From: SAR324 cluster bacterium
GTDB lineage: Bacteria; SAR324; NAC60-12
Reading direction: 5' to 3'
NCBI GenBank assembly: GCA_022448705.1
Contig: JAKUUF010000051.1
Location: 1-9,602 of the forward strand
Length of the DNA: 9,602 bases
Shown: positions 1 to 7,896 of the stretch, in pieces
Layout: every line of letters begins with the position of its first letter
Position numbering within the stretch: position 1 is the stretch's first letter
The notes under the pieces: model-generated
The model's database searches: none
Told to the model about the DNA's origin: nothing
The model's input: the letters and a program-made list of their open reading frames with translations, nothing else
Program-made: the position numbers and the translations under genes

Positions 1-1
1 C

Positions 2-628
2 GTAGTAGCCTATCCTGCACCTGAAACAGGAGATGGAGTCGCCCTTGAAATTGTACGGCCTTTATTGCTGAATGATCCAAGGTTATTGCCGCTGAGGATC
101 CCTATAACCTTTTCTCCTTTACCTGCACAGCACGCCTACGATCTGTCAGCAAAGCTTTTGGAGCATGAACTGGAATCTGGTAATTCTGTTGCAGTCATCT
201 GCGAGGGAGATCCATTTTTTTATGGTTCATTCATGTATATATTTGAAAGGCTTTCAGAACGATACAAAACTGAAATAATTCCTGGAGTTTCTTCACCAAT
301 GGCATGTGCGGCTGAACTGAAGACACCGCTTGTTTCACGCAATGAAATTTTGACCATTTTGCCGGCACCCCTTGAAGAGGCCGAGCTTGAACAGCGTCTT
401 TTGAACACGGATGCTGCAGCCATAATCAAAGTTGGCAGGCATCTACCTAAAATCCGTAGGGTACTTAGGCATTTGAGACTGGAAAAATATTCGCTTTATA
501 TTGAGCACGCAACTATGAATAACCAGAAAATTATTCAACTGGATAAAATTGATTCACAAAAAGTTCCTTATTTTTCAATGGTACTTGTACGAAAAATTAG
601 GGAACGTGAAAGTACTGGTGTCAGATGA
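2..628 (+). CDS. cobI: Precorrin-2 / cobalt-factor II C20-methyltransferase, 5' end cut off by window
   Basis: This enzyme transfers a methyl group from S-adenosylmethionine to C20 of precorrin-2 (or cobalt-factor II), the step after CobA in corrin synthesis; it acts in the cytosol. The frame is open from base 2, giving 208 residues that begin VVAYPAPETGDG, so an in-frame TTG at 65 is internal and not the start. About 30-40 N-terminal residues, including the first glycine-rich SAM loop, lie outside the window (family length is about 240-250). Visible family motifs are CEGDPFFYGSFMY (residues 67-79 of the fragment), IPGVSSPMACAAEL (93-106) and a C-terminal YFSMVLV strand. The stop codon overlaps the ATG of the next gene (ATGA, 4 nt), which suggests translational coupling. 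The sequence alone does not settle whether the substrate already carries cobalt (CbiL) or not (CobI); CbiG and CbiD nearby favour cobalt. The family assignment is very secure. Confidence 0.95.
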   Translation, partial: VVAYPAPETGDGVALEIVRPLLLNDPRLLPLRIPITFSPLPAQHAYDLSAKLLEHELESGNSVAVICEGDPFFYGSFMYIFERLSERYKTEIIPGVSSPMACAAELKTPLVSRNEILTILPAPLEEAELEQRLLNTDAAAIIKVGRHLPKIRRVLRHLRLEKYSLYIEHATMNNQKIIQLDKIDSQKVPYFSMVLVRKIRERESTGVR

Positions 629-2562
629 GTCAGAGTACAGCAGTATTTTGTCTGGGTGTCAGCGCCTTTCCCGTTGCAAAAAAAATAGCCACATTTCTGG
701 ATGCAGAACTGCACGGAAAGACCGGCCGAATTTCACAGGCCGATGTTTTTTTCAGTGACGCAATGGAGCATTTGTCCAAGTTGTTTCAGGATGGAATCCC
801 AATAGTAGGAGTGTGCGCCTCTGCAGTATTGATTAGGGGAGTTGCAAAATCAATCAGTGACAAGAAAACAGAACCTGCTCTGGTTGCTGTTGCAGAAGAC
901 GGGAGCGCTGTAGTACCTTTGCTTGGTGGACACCACGGTGCAAATGATATGGCACGAAAAATTTCTGAACTTTTGGGAGTAGATCCAGCAATTACTACTT
1001 CAGGAGATATAAGGTTTGGAATTTCTCTTGATGAGCCGCCAGAGGGTTTTGTTCTGGCAAATCCGGAGGATGTAAAAGAATTTTCCGTAAGTATGCTGGC
1101 CGGTGAGTCCTTAATGATTTCTTCAGATGAAAATCATTCCTGTCTTGATTATGTGCGGGGAAACAAAACTATAGGCTCAGATCACAAACAGGTTTTTTAT
1201 AACTGGCTGAAGGTCAGTAATTTACCTTTTTCTGCATTTGAAAATTTGCAAATATCCCTGACCAGTAAGGCTGTCTCAGGGAACAAAGAACATCTGGTTT
1301 ACCACCCTAAAACCATTGCCGTAGGTGTAGGGTGTGAGCGCGGAACTGACCCGGAAGAGCTAATTTCGCTTGTTAGGAATACTTTGAAAAAAAACAAGAT
1401 AGCTCCTGAAAGTGTGGCTGCAGTTGTATCAATTGATTTGAAATCAGATGAACCCGCAATCCATGCATTGGCTGAAAAATTTACAGACAAGCCTGTAGAA
1501 TCCATCCCTGCAAGATTCTTTGATGCTGCAGCATTGGAAGAACAAACACCAAAACTGCAGAATCCTTCAAAAACGGTTTTTAAGGAAGTCGGTTGTCATG
1601 GTGTGGCTGAAGGTGCTGCTTTGGCTGCAGCAGGTAAGTCCGGAAAATTGGTAATACCCAAAATAAAATCCAAACATGCTACTTGTGCCGTTGCACAGTC
1701 TGACGAATTGATTGATCCTCAAAAAACAGGAAAGTCTCAGGGAACTTTATTTATAGTAGGTACAGGACCTGGGTCACCAAAATGGAGGCTTCCAGAAGCT
1801 GAAGAAATGCTTAAAAATTCAAGTGACTGGGTGGGCTATGGTCTATATTTGGATTTGATTGCTGATTTAAATAAAAACCGATTCGGCAAGGAAAAGCACA
1901 GACTGCACAGATTTGAGCTGGGACAGGAAGAAAAAAGGGTGCGACATGCATTGAATTTGGCTGCTCAGGGAAAAATAGTGGCTTTGATATCATCTGGAGA
2001 TCCTGGAATTTATGCTATGGCAACTTTGGTTTTTGAAATGCTGGAACGCACTGATACTGAACCAGATAAGCATTCGGAGTGGAGTAGAATAAGGGTTGTG
2101 TCAACACCAGGAATTAGTGCAATGCAGGCTGCGGGAGCACTTGCAGGAGCACCTTTGGGACATGACTTCTGCAGCATTTCTCTCTCAGATTTGCTTACAC
2201 CATGGGATACAATAAAGAGTAGAATTATTGCTGCTGCTAAAAGTGATTTTGTAATAGCTTTTTATAATCCAGTTTCAAGCAAACGTATTAATCAGCTGTC
2301 TGAAGCTCACGAAATTCTCTTGAAACACCGCAGTCCTGATACTCCTGTGATTCTGGCACATAACCTTGGACGTAGTGGAGAGCGGGTAAATGTTGTCACC
2401 CTTGCATGCATGGAGCCTGCTGAAGTAAATATGCTTACGGTTGTAATTGTAGGATCCAGTCAATCAAAAAAAATTCAGCTCCCAAACGGAGTGGTCAGGG
2501 TGTACACGCCTCGCGGATATCATAAAAAACAGGAAACTGAAAAAACCTTACCAGTTTGCTGA
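625..2562 (+). CDS. cbiG-cobJ: CbiG-CobJ fusion: cobalt-precorrin-5A hydrolase + precorrin-3B C17-methyltransferase
   Basis: A 645-residue two-enzyme protein. Residues about 1-125 look like the CbiG N-terminal domain, with GGHHGAN at 101-107. A poorly conserved middle follows. Residues about 231-356 are the CbiG C-terminal/CobE-like domain (GVGCERGTDPEEL from 234, then FKEVGCHGVAEGAAL from 319). From about 373 to 633 is a complete CobJ/CbiH methyltransferase: IVGTGPGSP (377-385), SSGDPGIYAMA (456-466), TPGISAMQAAGA (494-505), the GHDFCSISLSDLLTPW block (512-527) and FYNPVSSKR (546-554). CobJ/CbiH methylates C17 and contracts the ring. CbiG opens the ring-A lactone after the C11 methylation by CobM/CbiF, so the fusion joins two non-adjacent steps. 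A short linker (about 357-372) separates the halves. The ATG at 625 overlaps the cobI stop by 4 nt and no Shine-Dalgarno is evident, so translation is probably coupled. CbiG-CobJ fusions are known in other bacteria. Confidence 0.95.
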   Translation: MSQSTAVFCLGVSAFPVAKKIATFLDAELHGKTGRISQADVFFSDAMEHLSKLFQDGIPIVGVCASAVLIRGVAKSISDKKTEPALVAVAEDGSAVVPLLGGHHGANDMARKISELLGVDPAITTSGDIRFGISLDEPPEGFVLANPEDVKEFSVSMLAGESLMISSDENHSCLDYVRGNKTIGSDHKQVFYNWLKVSNLPFSAFENLQISLTSKAVSGNKEHLVYHPKTIAVGVGCERGTDPEELISLVRNTLKKNKIAPESVAAVVSIDLKSDEPAIHALAEKFTDKPVESIPARFFDAAALEEQTPKLQNPSKTVFKEVGCHGVAEGAALAAAGKSGKLVIPKIKSKHATCAVAQSDELIDPQKTGKSQGTLFIVGTGPGSPKWRLPEAEEMLKNSSDWVGYGLYLDLIADLNKNRFGKEKHRLHRFELGQEEKRVRHALNLAAQGKIVALISSGDPGIYAMATLVFEMLERTDTEPDKHSEWSRIRVVSTPGISAMQAAGALAGAPLGHDFCSISLSDLLTPWDTIKSRIIAAAKSDFVIAFYNPVSSKRINQLSEAHEILLKHRSPDTPVILAHNLGRSGERVNVVTLACMEPAEVNMLTVVIVGSSQSKKIQLPNGVVRVYTPRGYHKKQETEKTLPVC

Positions 2563-2653
2563 AAAACATCATCATAAATAACACTTCCTTAAAGTTCAGC
2601 ATCTTGATATCCGAACTTATTCAAATGGTCATAATGTATTTTTTTGAGAGCGA
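2563..2653 (+). other. Intergenic gap with a weak inverted repeat
   Basis: This 91-bp spacer separates cbiG-cobJ from the lactonase gene. A 6-bp perfect inverted repeat (AAGTTC at 2592-2597, GAACTT at 2613-2618) brackets a 15-nt loop. It has no following T-run in the + direction and little G+C, so it is not a convincing intrinsic terminator. It could be a weak hairpin or chance. A T-run at 2639-2645 directly precedes the ribosome-binding-site-like GAGAG. I see no confident promoter, and the two genes could be co-transcribed. Confidence 0.3.
2646..2650 (+). promoter_or_regulatory. Shine-Dalgarno-like GAGAG before the lactonase gene
   Basis: GAGAG lies 3 nt before the ATG at 2654. It supports that ATG as the start and is the only purine-rich ribosome-binding-site-like element immediately before a start codon in this window. 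The spacing is shorter than usual, so the call is tentative. Confidence 0.4.
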
Positions 2654-3535
2654 ATGAATGAAGTAGAACTCCTTGTTGACTCTGGAACATTGCTTGGTGA
2701 GTGTCCGGTCTGGGATGTGAAAGAAAATGTTCTTTACTGGATTGATATAGACGGGCATAAAATAAATTGTTACGATCCTTCATCTTGTAATAATGAAACC
2801 AGGAAGTTGCCTTTCAAAGCAGGATCTCTTGCAATTCGAAAGCAAGGAGGTCTTTTATTGGCGATGTCTAATGGATTTTACAATTATGATTTTAAAAACG
2901 AAATTTTGGAATCTAGAGAGTGTGATCCTGAGCCAGACAGGAAAGACAATAGGCTCAATGACGGCCGCTGTGACCCAGATGGACGTTTCTGGGTGGGAAG
3001 CATGAACGACTTGAGACGGATACAGGGACAATATGAAGGGAACCTATACTGCTATCATCCTGATGGAGAATGTGTTTCCCAAAATTTACCTGTGGGTGTA
3101 GCTAATGGCTTGGCATTTAGCCCGGATGAACGTTATATGTTTTTTGCTGATACAATGCGCGAGACAGTGTGGCGGTTTGATTATGACAAGGACCAGGGAA
3201 AAATCCTGAATCAGGAGGTATTCCTGAATCTAAAAAACTTGTCCGGCAAACCGGATGGTGCATGCGTGGATGCAGATGGATGTTATTGGCTGGCTCATAT
3301 CTACGGCTGGAAAGTGGCACGTTACACTCCTAAAGGTAAACTTGACAGGGAAATTCAGCTCCCATTCCCCAAGCCAAGTATGTGTGCCTTTGGAGGTTCA
3401 AAACTGGATACACTTTTCATCACGTCGATTTCCACTAAGCATGACAAATCAAACGGAGAAAACAAATATTCAGGCGGTTTGTTTGCAGTCAATCCCGGAG
3501 TCAGTGGTATACCGGAACCCAATTTTTTGGGATAA
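2654..3535 (+). CDS. SMP-30/gluconolactonase/LRE-family protein (sugar-lactone hydrolase)
   Basis: A 293-residue six-bladed beta-propeller of the SMP-30 family (calcium- or zinc-dependent lactonases such as gluconolactonase and regucalcin). The conserved metal ligands are all present: Glu16 in GECPVW, Asn151 in ANGLAFSPD and Asp201 in KPDGACVD. Arg100 and Asn102 in DNRLNDGRCDPDGRFWVGSM match the substrate-contact block. The length is normal for the family and there is no signal peptide, so it is probably cytosolic. It has ten cysteines, rather many for a small cytosolic protein. It sits on the same strand between cbiG-cobJ and cobM, 91 nt after the former and 161 nt before the latter. By family it should open a sugar lactone (aldonolactone) in carbohydrate oxidation; the exact substrate cannot be read from the sequence. 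A role in B12 synthesis is only a possibility suggested by position. A second ATG at 2658 is out of frame. Confidence 0.88.
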   Translation: MNEVELLVDSGTLLGECPVWDVKENVLYWIDIDGHKINCYDPSSCNNETRKLPFKAGSLAIRKQGGLLLAMSNGFYNYDFKNEILESRECDPEPDRKDNRLNDGRCDPDGRFWVGSMNDLRRIQGQYEGNLYCYHPDGECVSQNLPVGVANGLAFSPDERYMFFADTMRETVWRFDYDKDQGKILNQEVFLNLKNLSGKPDGACVDADGCYWLAHIYGWKVARYTPKGKLDREIQLPFPKPSMCAFGGSKLDTLFITSISTKHDKSNGENKYSGGLFAVNPGVSGIPEPNFLG

Positions 3536-3696
3536 AGATTAACATAATCAAATATATATGAATAAATAGGTCAATTATTCCATGAAAGTATTTTAAAAAA
3601 TTGTCTATGAATTTAACAGAATCCAAATTATTTATTTTGTTGATTGAAAAGGTTTTGGAGATTCATTCTTTTATTGATTTGCATTTCAGTTAACAG
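3536..3696 (+). other. AT-rich intergenic region upstream of cobM
   Basis: This 161-bp, very AT-rich spacer has no open frame of note, no tRNA and no B12-box-like conserved block. It is large enough for a promoter serving cobM. Weak -35-like hexamers such as TTGATT (3640-3645) and TTGAAA (3644-3649) occur, but no good -10 follows at 16-18 nt. The GGAG at 3657-3660 is 36 nt from the start codon, too far to be its ribosome binding site. Confidence 0.35.
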
Positions 3697-4470
3697 ATGA
3701 CAGTACATTTTATCGGAGCAGGACCAGGCGCTCCTGATTTGATTACAATTCGTGGTCGAGAACTTATTGGCAAGTGTCAGGTTTGTCTTTACGCAGGTTC
3801 TCTGGTTCCTGAAGAATTAGTAGCGTTTGCTCCAGAAGGGGCACTTGTTAAAGATACTGCTCCAATGAACTTGAATGAAATAATAGATGAAATAAGAGAC
3901 GCACATGCTGAAGAAAAGGATGTGGCCCGAGTGCATTCTGGTGATCCGTCCATTTATGGCGCAATAGCCGAACAAATGCGGATGCTTGATAAGCTTGGTA
4001 TTCCTTATGATGTAACTCCGGGAGTGCCATCCTTTGCAGCTGCAGCAGCAGAACTTAAACAGGAACTGACTTTACCGGAAGTCAGCCAGACCATTATTGC
4101 CACTCGTACCGCTATGCACGCCTCTGAAATGCCGGAAGGTGAGGAGCTGGTAAAACTTGGCGCCAGCGGCGCCACAATGGCAATTCATTTATCAGTTCGA
4201 AATCTTAAACATGTTCGGGATACGCTTATTCCACATTACGGAACTGATTGTCCGGTTGTTGTTGCATATCGTGTCTCGTGGCCGGATCAAAAGTTTATTC
4301 TAGGCACACTTGAAGACATATATCAAAAGGTCCGTGATTCCAAGATCAGCCGGACTGCATTGATTCTGGTTGGCAGGGTTTTTGGCAGTCAGGATTTCCG
4401 GGACAGCTCACTTTATGATCCGGAGCATGTACATGTTTTGAGACCAAAGAAAAAAGTATTGAAAAAGTAG
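3697..4470 (+). CDS. cobM: Precorrin-4 / cobalt-precorrin-4 C11-methyltransferase
   Basis: A 257-residue tetrapyrrole methylase that adds the SAM-derived methyl group at C11, giving (cobalt-)precorrin-5A, the substrate of the CbiG half of the fusion encoded upstream. The N-terminus VHFIGAGPGAPDLITIRG (residues 3-20) is the hallmark SAM-binding start of CobM/CbiF. It is followed by CLYAGSLVP (30-38), HSGDPSIYGA (80-89) and TPGVPSFAAAAAEL (107-120), then the C-terminal half with ATRTAMH (135-141) and YRVSWPDQK (191-199). Length is typical and the protein is complete. The ATG at 3697 places the glycine-rich motif exactly where the family has it, although no Shine-Dalgarno precedes it. The 161-bp AT-rich gap before it suggests its own promoter. 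CobM and CbiF are homologous; the cobalt-early form is favoured by CbiD and CbiG nearby. Confidence 0.96.
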   Translation: MTVHFIGAGPGAPDLITIRGRELIGKCQVCLYAGSLVPEELVAFAPEGALVKDTAPMNLNEIIDEIRDAHAEEKDVARVHSGDPSIYGAIAEQMRMLDKLGIPYDVTPGVPSFAAAAAELKQELTLPEVSQTIIATRTAMHASEMPEGEELVKLGASGATMAIHLSVRNLKHVRDTLIPHYGTDCPVVVAYRVSWPDQKFILGTLEDIYQKVRDSKISRTALILVGRVFGSQDFRDSSLYDPEHVHVLRPKKKVLKK

Positions 4471-4473
4471 CCA

Positions 4474-4500
4474 TTGTTTTCCTTCCTAACTGCTTATACA
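4474..4500 (+). promoter_or_regulatory. Possible sigma-70-like promoter for the exporter gene
   Basis: TTGTTT (4474-4479) and TATACA (4495-4500) resemble -35 and -10 boxes but are only 15 nt apart, a little short. They start just after the cobM stop and lie 58 nt or more before the exporter ATG at 4559. The call rests on hexamer resemblance alone, in an AT-rich region where such matches are common. Confidence 0.25.
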
Positions 4501-4558
4501 TAAAAGCTAATTATAAGTTCCGCATAAGCCTTACATAATTACCTTAAAAACTTTTTCC

Positions 4559-7024
4559 ATGCTTCAAAGGTTAAATCTTTACTTTGAAACCTTACCTGAA
4601 AGGCTGCGTCCATGGCGCTGGTGGGTAGTAGTACTTTACGTTGCACTGATGGCGTTTCTGGCAGCAGGGATCCCCCGTTTTGCTTTCACATGGGCAAATG
4701 ATGATATGTTTGGGAAAGATGATCCTGTACAAATCTCTCTAGACAGAATCAAGGAGATGTTTGGAGGGAATGTGGTACTGGGAATGGCTTACTTGCCTGT
4801 GGATGGTAATCTGTTTTCAGCAAGGAGCCTGGGCGCTTTGAAGTACGTTCATGAAGTGCTTGATAAGGAATCAATCCGCGCCGAGAATGATCCTGAAAAT
4901 CCGCTTGGATTGCTCTCTGAAGCAGAATCATTGATCAATGTAACCTACATTGAAACTTTAGGTGACAGCGTAAGATTTCGGGATTTCATTGGTGATAAGC
5001 TTCCTGTCAGTCAGGAACAAAGCCTATTATTATATCAGCAGGCAATCAATGAACCTGAATATCCAAGAGTTTTGATCGCTGATAATCAAAATTATGGAAT
5101 GCTTTTACTACGTACTGATTTAGATGCAATTCCTATTGAGGAAGATGATACCGAAGTACTTGAAGGTTTTGATGAAAATGATGCCAGTTCTAATGATAAT
5201 CAGGAGATTCAGTTTGTTGAACACGGACTTGAAGATTATGCTGAATTTGAAAAAACCGTCTGGAATCTTCTCAGAGAGGAACGTTTTAGTAAGGACCTGG
5301 TATTTATGCATCCTAGCTGGGGTGCTTTTTACCAGAACGATGTCTGGGCTGCAGAATATCAGCGTGCACTAGTAATTTCAATGATCTTCTGCCTGCTAAT
5401 TACAAGCTTACTTCTTGGGTCTTTAAGAGCAGTTGTATGGCCAATACTTATTTTTATGTCAAGCATTGTTGGGGTTCTAGGACTTGCTGGATGGACAGGG
5501 TGGCCGATAGACCTGACACTATATATTGCATTTGGACTGGTAAGTGTAGCAGCCATAGCAGACGTAATGCATGTAATGTCAGGATACCTGTTTTTTTATC
5601 AGAAGGGGCAGCCTCATCAGCAGGTGATGTGTTCTGTTTTCAGTAAAACGGGGCTCGCATGCCTGCTTACTAGTGTGACTACGTCCATAGGTGTTTTTTC
5701 TCTATTTTTTATCAATCTGCGTGTAATCCAGACAATGGGGCTTCTAAGCGGAATCGGGGTACTGTTTGCGTTCATACTTACAATTATACTGCTGCCTATC
5801 CTGTTGAACTGGTTTCCTCCACGTCCTTCCAGAAGAGGGAATGATACTAAAGTTACATTTATCCAGAGGGCAGTACAGAGTTTTCTTAAGCGCATAGAAA
5901 AATTGATTTCGGTTTATCCTAAAATAGTAATTGTATTTTTTGCTGTTGGAGGAATACTGCTGGTTATTGGTATGACTCGAATTGAAATCGATACAGTATT
6001 TTCTGAGTATTATCCTCCTGAATCACCTGTACGCAAGACAATCAATCTGATGGATGAACAATTCTTAGGTACTGAAAACATGGAGATTTTACTGGAAACT
6101 AAAACTGAAGGATCTTTCCGCGATCCAGAGATGCTACATGCCTTGGAATCAATAAAAACGTGGCTTGAGATACGCTATCCGGAATTGGTTACTTACAACT
6201 GGACAATGAACAATCAGCTGAAGCAGACTCACAAAAAGCTGATGGGATCAGACGAAGAAGCTTATAAGATCCCGGAAAGCACTGAGCTGATCTCTCAGCT
6301 GTTGCTTTTAATAGAAGGCGGAGATTATGAGGACCTCGAGAGAGTGGTTTCAATTGATTACGCTAATGCCAGGATGAGTGTTTCACTAAAAACTATAGGC
6401 TCTAAAAAGTCAGTTGAACTGATAAATGTGGTACAGCCTGAATTAGAACGTATTATTGCGCCACTGAAAAAGAGATACCCAAGTCTCAAAATCACAGTTA
6501 CTGGAAGAGTTGGAGCTTGGGCCAGAGTATTTGATGCAATCAGCTGGTCACAGATTCGCAGTTTCGGCATAGCTTTCCTGATTATTTCATTGATCATGAT
6601 AGGCATTTTCGGATCACTGAGACTGGGTCTAGTCTCTGTTGTACCAAATACATTCCCGATGCTGATAGTGTTTGGACTTATGGGCTGGCTTGGATTTAAG
6701 CTTGATACTACCACACTCATGACCGCACCAATCATCATAGGCGTTGCGGTAGACGATACAATTCATTTTCTCACCCATTACCGGCTTTCTCTGCTTCGTG
6801 GATCAAGCATTTCTGAAGCAATAGGTTCCACTCTTCATGAGGTTGGTCAAGCAATTGTTTTCACCACCTTGATCCTAATGTCTGTATTCCTTTGTTTCAT
6901 TCCGGTAAACAATGTAGGCGTCTCGCGCTTCAGCATTCTAGCTTTGATTGCAGTACTCTCTGCACTCGTCACAGACTTGCTATTGCTTCCTGCGCTGTGT
7001 AGGGTCTTCAAGGTCCGTCTATGA
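4559..7024 (+). CDS. RND-superfamily exporter of the MMPL/COG1033 type
   Basis: An 821-residue inner-membrane transporter with the duplicated RND layout. TM1 is at about 22-40, a large extracytoplasmic loop spans about 41-266, TM2-6 lie at about 268-418 and TM7 at about 453-471. A second large loop spans about 472-667 and TM8-12 lie at about 668-812. The two halves carry matching D-x-x-H motifs in TM4 (Asp335, His338) and TM10 (Asp733, His736; GVAVDDTIHFLTHYR), where RND proteins keep proton-relay acids. Such proteins use the proton gradient to export hydrophobic compounds or lipids; the substrate here is unknown. The first loop has a very acidic segment (about 193-230) that may be a flexible insertion or bind cations. 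It lies 88 nt after cobM on the same strand and converges with cobK. No membrane-fusion or outer-membrane partner is encoded nearby. The ATG at 4559 has no clear Shine-Dalgarno, but it gives a normal short cytosolic N-terminus before TM1. Confidence 0.88.
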   Translation: MLQRLNLYFETLPERLRPWRWWVVVLYVALMAFLAAGIPRFAFTWANDDMFGKDDPVQISLDRIKEMFGGNVVLGMAYLPVDGNLFSARSLGALKYVHEVLDKESIRAENDPENPLGLLSEAESLINVTYIETLGDSVRFRDFIGDKLPVSQEQSLLLYQQAINEPEYPRVLIADNQNYGMLLLRTDLDAIPIEEDDTEVLEGFDENDASSNDNQEIQFVEHGLEDYAEFEKTVWNLLREERFSKDLVFMHPSWGAFYQNDVWAAEYQRALVISMIFCLLITSLLLGSLRAVVWPILIFMSSIVGVLGLAGWTGWPIDLTLYIAFGLVSVAAIADVMHVMSGYLFFYQKGQPHQQVMCSVFSKTGLACLLTSVTTSIGVFSLFFINLRVIQTMGLLSGIGVLFAFILTIILLPILLNWFPPRPSRRGNDTKVTFIQRAVQSFLKRIEKLISVYPKIVIVFFAVGGILLVIGMTRIEIDTVFSEYYPPESPVRKTINLMDEQFLGTENMEILLETKTEGSFRDPEMLHALESIKTWLEIRYPELVTYNWTMNNQLKQTHKKLMGSDEEAYKIPESTELISQLLLLIEGGDYEDLERVVSIDYANARMSVSLKTIGSKKSVELINVVQPELERIIAPLKKRYPSLKITVTGRVGAWARVFDAISWSQIRSFGIAFLIISLIMIGIFGSLRLGLVSVVPNTFPMLIVFGLMGWLGFKLDTTTLMTAPIIIGVAVDDTIHFLTHYRLSLLRGSSISEAIGSTLHEVGQAIVFTTLILMSVFLCFIPVNNVGVSRFSILALIAVLSALVTDLLLLPALCRVFKVRL

Positions 7025-7107
7025 GACAAATAATGGTTTACTAAAATTTTGATTCCACAGCCATTTTTCTGCGTGATTATCTGGCAAGAGATTTTCTAAT
7101 TATGCTT
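7025..7107. other. Short convergent intergenic region
   Basis: This 83-bp gap lies between the 3' ends of the exporter gene (+) and cobK (-). A bidirectional terminator would be expected, but only an all-A/T repeat is visible (TAATTA twice around 7098-7113, running just into the cobK stop). It lacks a GC-rich stem and a proper T-run, so I do not call a terminator. Confidence 0.3.
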
Positions 7108-7896
7108 TTAATTATAAGAGCAATGCAGATTTACCCAGTCAACTGCTTCATTAACTGTTTGGCATGACTTCGCAGTGATCATTTCTGGACGCCTTACCAT
7201 CAACACAGGAATCTTAAAATACCTTGCCGCTTCAATTTTTGCATAGGTTGAAATACCTCCGCTGTTTTTTGCAACAAGCATTGAGATCTTGTGCTTTTTA
7301 AGAAGCTTAATTTCGTTTTCCAGAGTATACGGTCCTCGATCCTTTAGAAACGTTGCTTGAGGCCATTCAGAAACAAGTTCAGGTTCTTCAACTGTACGCA
7401 CCAGGAAGTGATAATTGAGGGAGTTTTGAAATAACCACAATTCCTTATTGCCTGTGGTCAAAAAAATTGATCCCGTTGAAAAAAGGGAGCCAGTTTTTTT
7501 TTCAACATTTTTCAGGTATTTAACTGCATTTTTCAAACTTGAGACCTCAATCCACTGGTCTTTACTATGTTTAACCCATGGCGGTCTGTTTAATACTAAG
7601 AATGGTAGTGCTAAATCTGACGAGGCGAGAAGAGCGTTTTTGCTTATATTTTCAGCAAACGGGTGTGTTGCATCCAGTAGTAGTGAAATCTCTTCCTTTA
7701 CCAGAAAATTTTTTAACCCGGCTAAGCCGCCGAAACCTCCTGTACGAAATTTTCCTGCAGGGATATTTGGTTTTTTTGTTGATCCGGCAAGTGAGCTGAT
7801 GAAGTTTAAGTTTTCCTGAGGAAGTTGTTTATCCAGATTTTCAGCAAGCTGGTAGGCTTCACTGGTGCCACCCAGAATGAGGAGTTTTTCAGGCAT
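7108..7896 (-). CDS. cobK: Precorrin-6A / cobalt-precorrin-6A reductase
   Basis: A 262-residue NAD(P)H-dependent reductase that reduces the corrin macrocycle of (cobalt-)precorrin-6A to 6B, acting directly after the C1 methylation by CbiD. Family signatures run through the protein: LLILGGTSEA (residues 5-14, dinucleotide-binding loop), FRTGGFGGLAGL (50-61), LLDATHPFAENIS (73-85), VLNRPPW (101-107), FLKDRGPYTLENE (183-195), VAKNSGG (208-214) and VRRPEM (234-239). The ATG at 7896 was chosen because it puts the GGT loop where the family has it. A TTG seven codons upstream (7917) also reads in frame but lies inside cbiD. The chosen start overlaps the cbiD stop by 8 nt (ATGCCTGA), indicating a two-gene operon with coupled translation. 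Downstream it converges on the exporter gene. The name CbiJ would apply if the route is cobalt-early. Confidence 0.94.
   Translation of the reverse strand: MPEKLLILGGTSEAYQLAENLDKQLPQENLNFISSLAGSTKKPNIPAGKFRTGGFGGLAGLKNFLVKEEISLLLDATHPFAENISKNALLASSDLALPFLVLNRPPWVKHSKDQWIEVSSLKNAVKYLKNVEKKTGSLFSTGSIFLTTGNKELWLFQNSLNYHFLVRTVEEPELVSEWPQATFLKDRGPYTLENEIKLLKKHKISMLVAKNSGGISTYAKIEAARYFKIPVLMVRRPEMITAKSCQTVNEAVDWVNLHCSYN

Noticed and set aside
65..628. TTG at 65 as the start of cobI
   Set aside because: The frame is open from base 2 and the residues before it (VVAYPAPETGDG...) match CobI, so the gene simply runs off the left edge.
2592..2618. Intrinsic terminator after cbiG-cobJ
   Set aside because: The stem is only 6 bp with a 15-nt loop and no following T-run.
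6358..6738. 126-residue reverse-strand open frame inside the exporter gene
   Set aside because: It is a shadow frame of a well-supported membrane protein, has no recognisable motif, and lacks start context.
7448..7819. 123-residue forward open frame opposite cobK
   Set aside because: The reverse-strand cobK has clear family motifs over the same bases; this is its antisense shadow.
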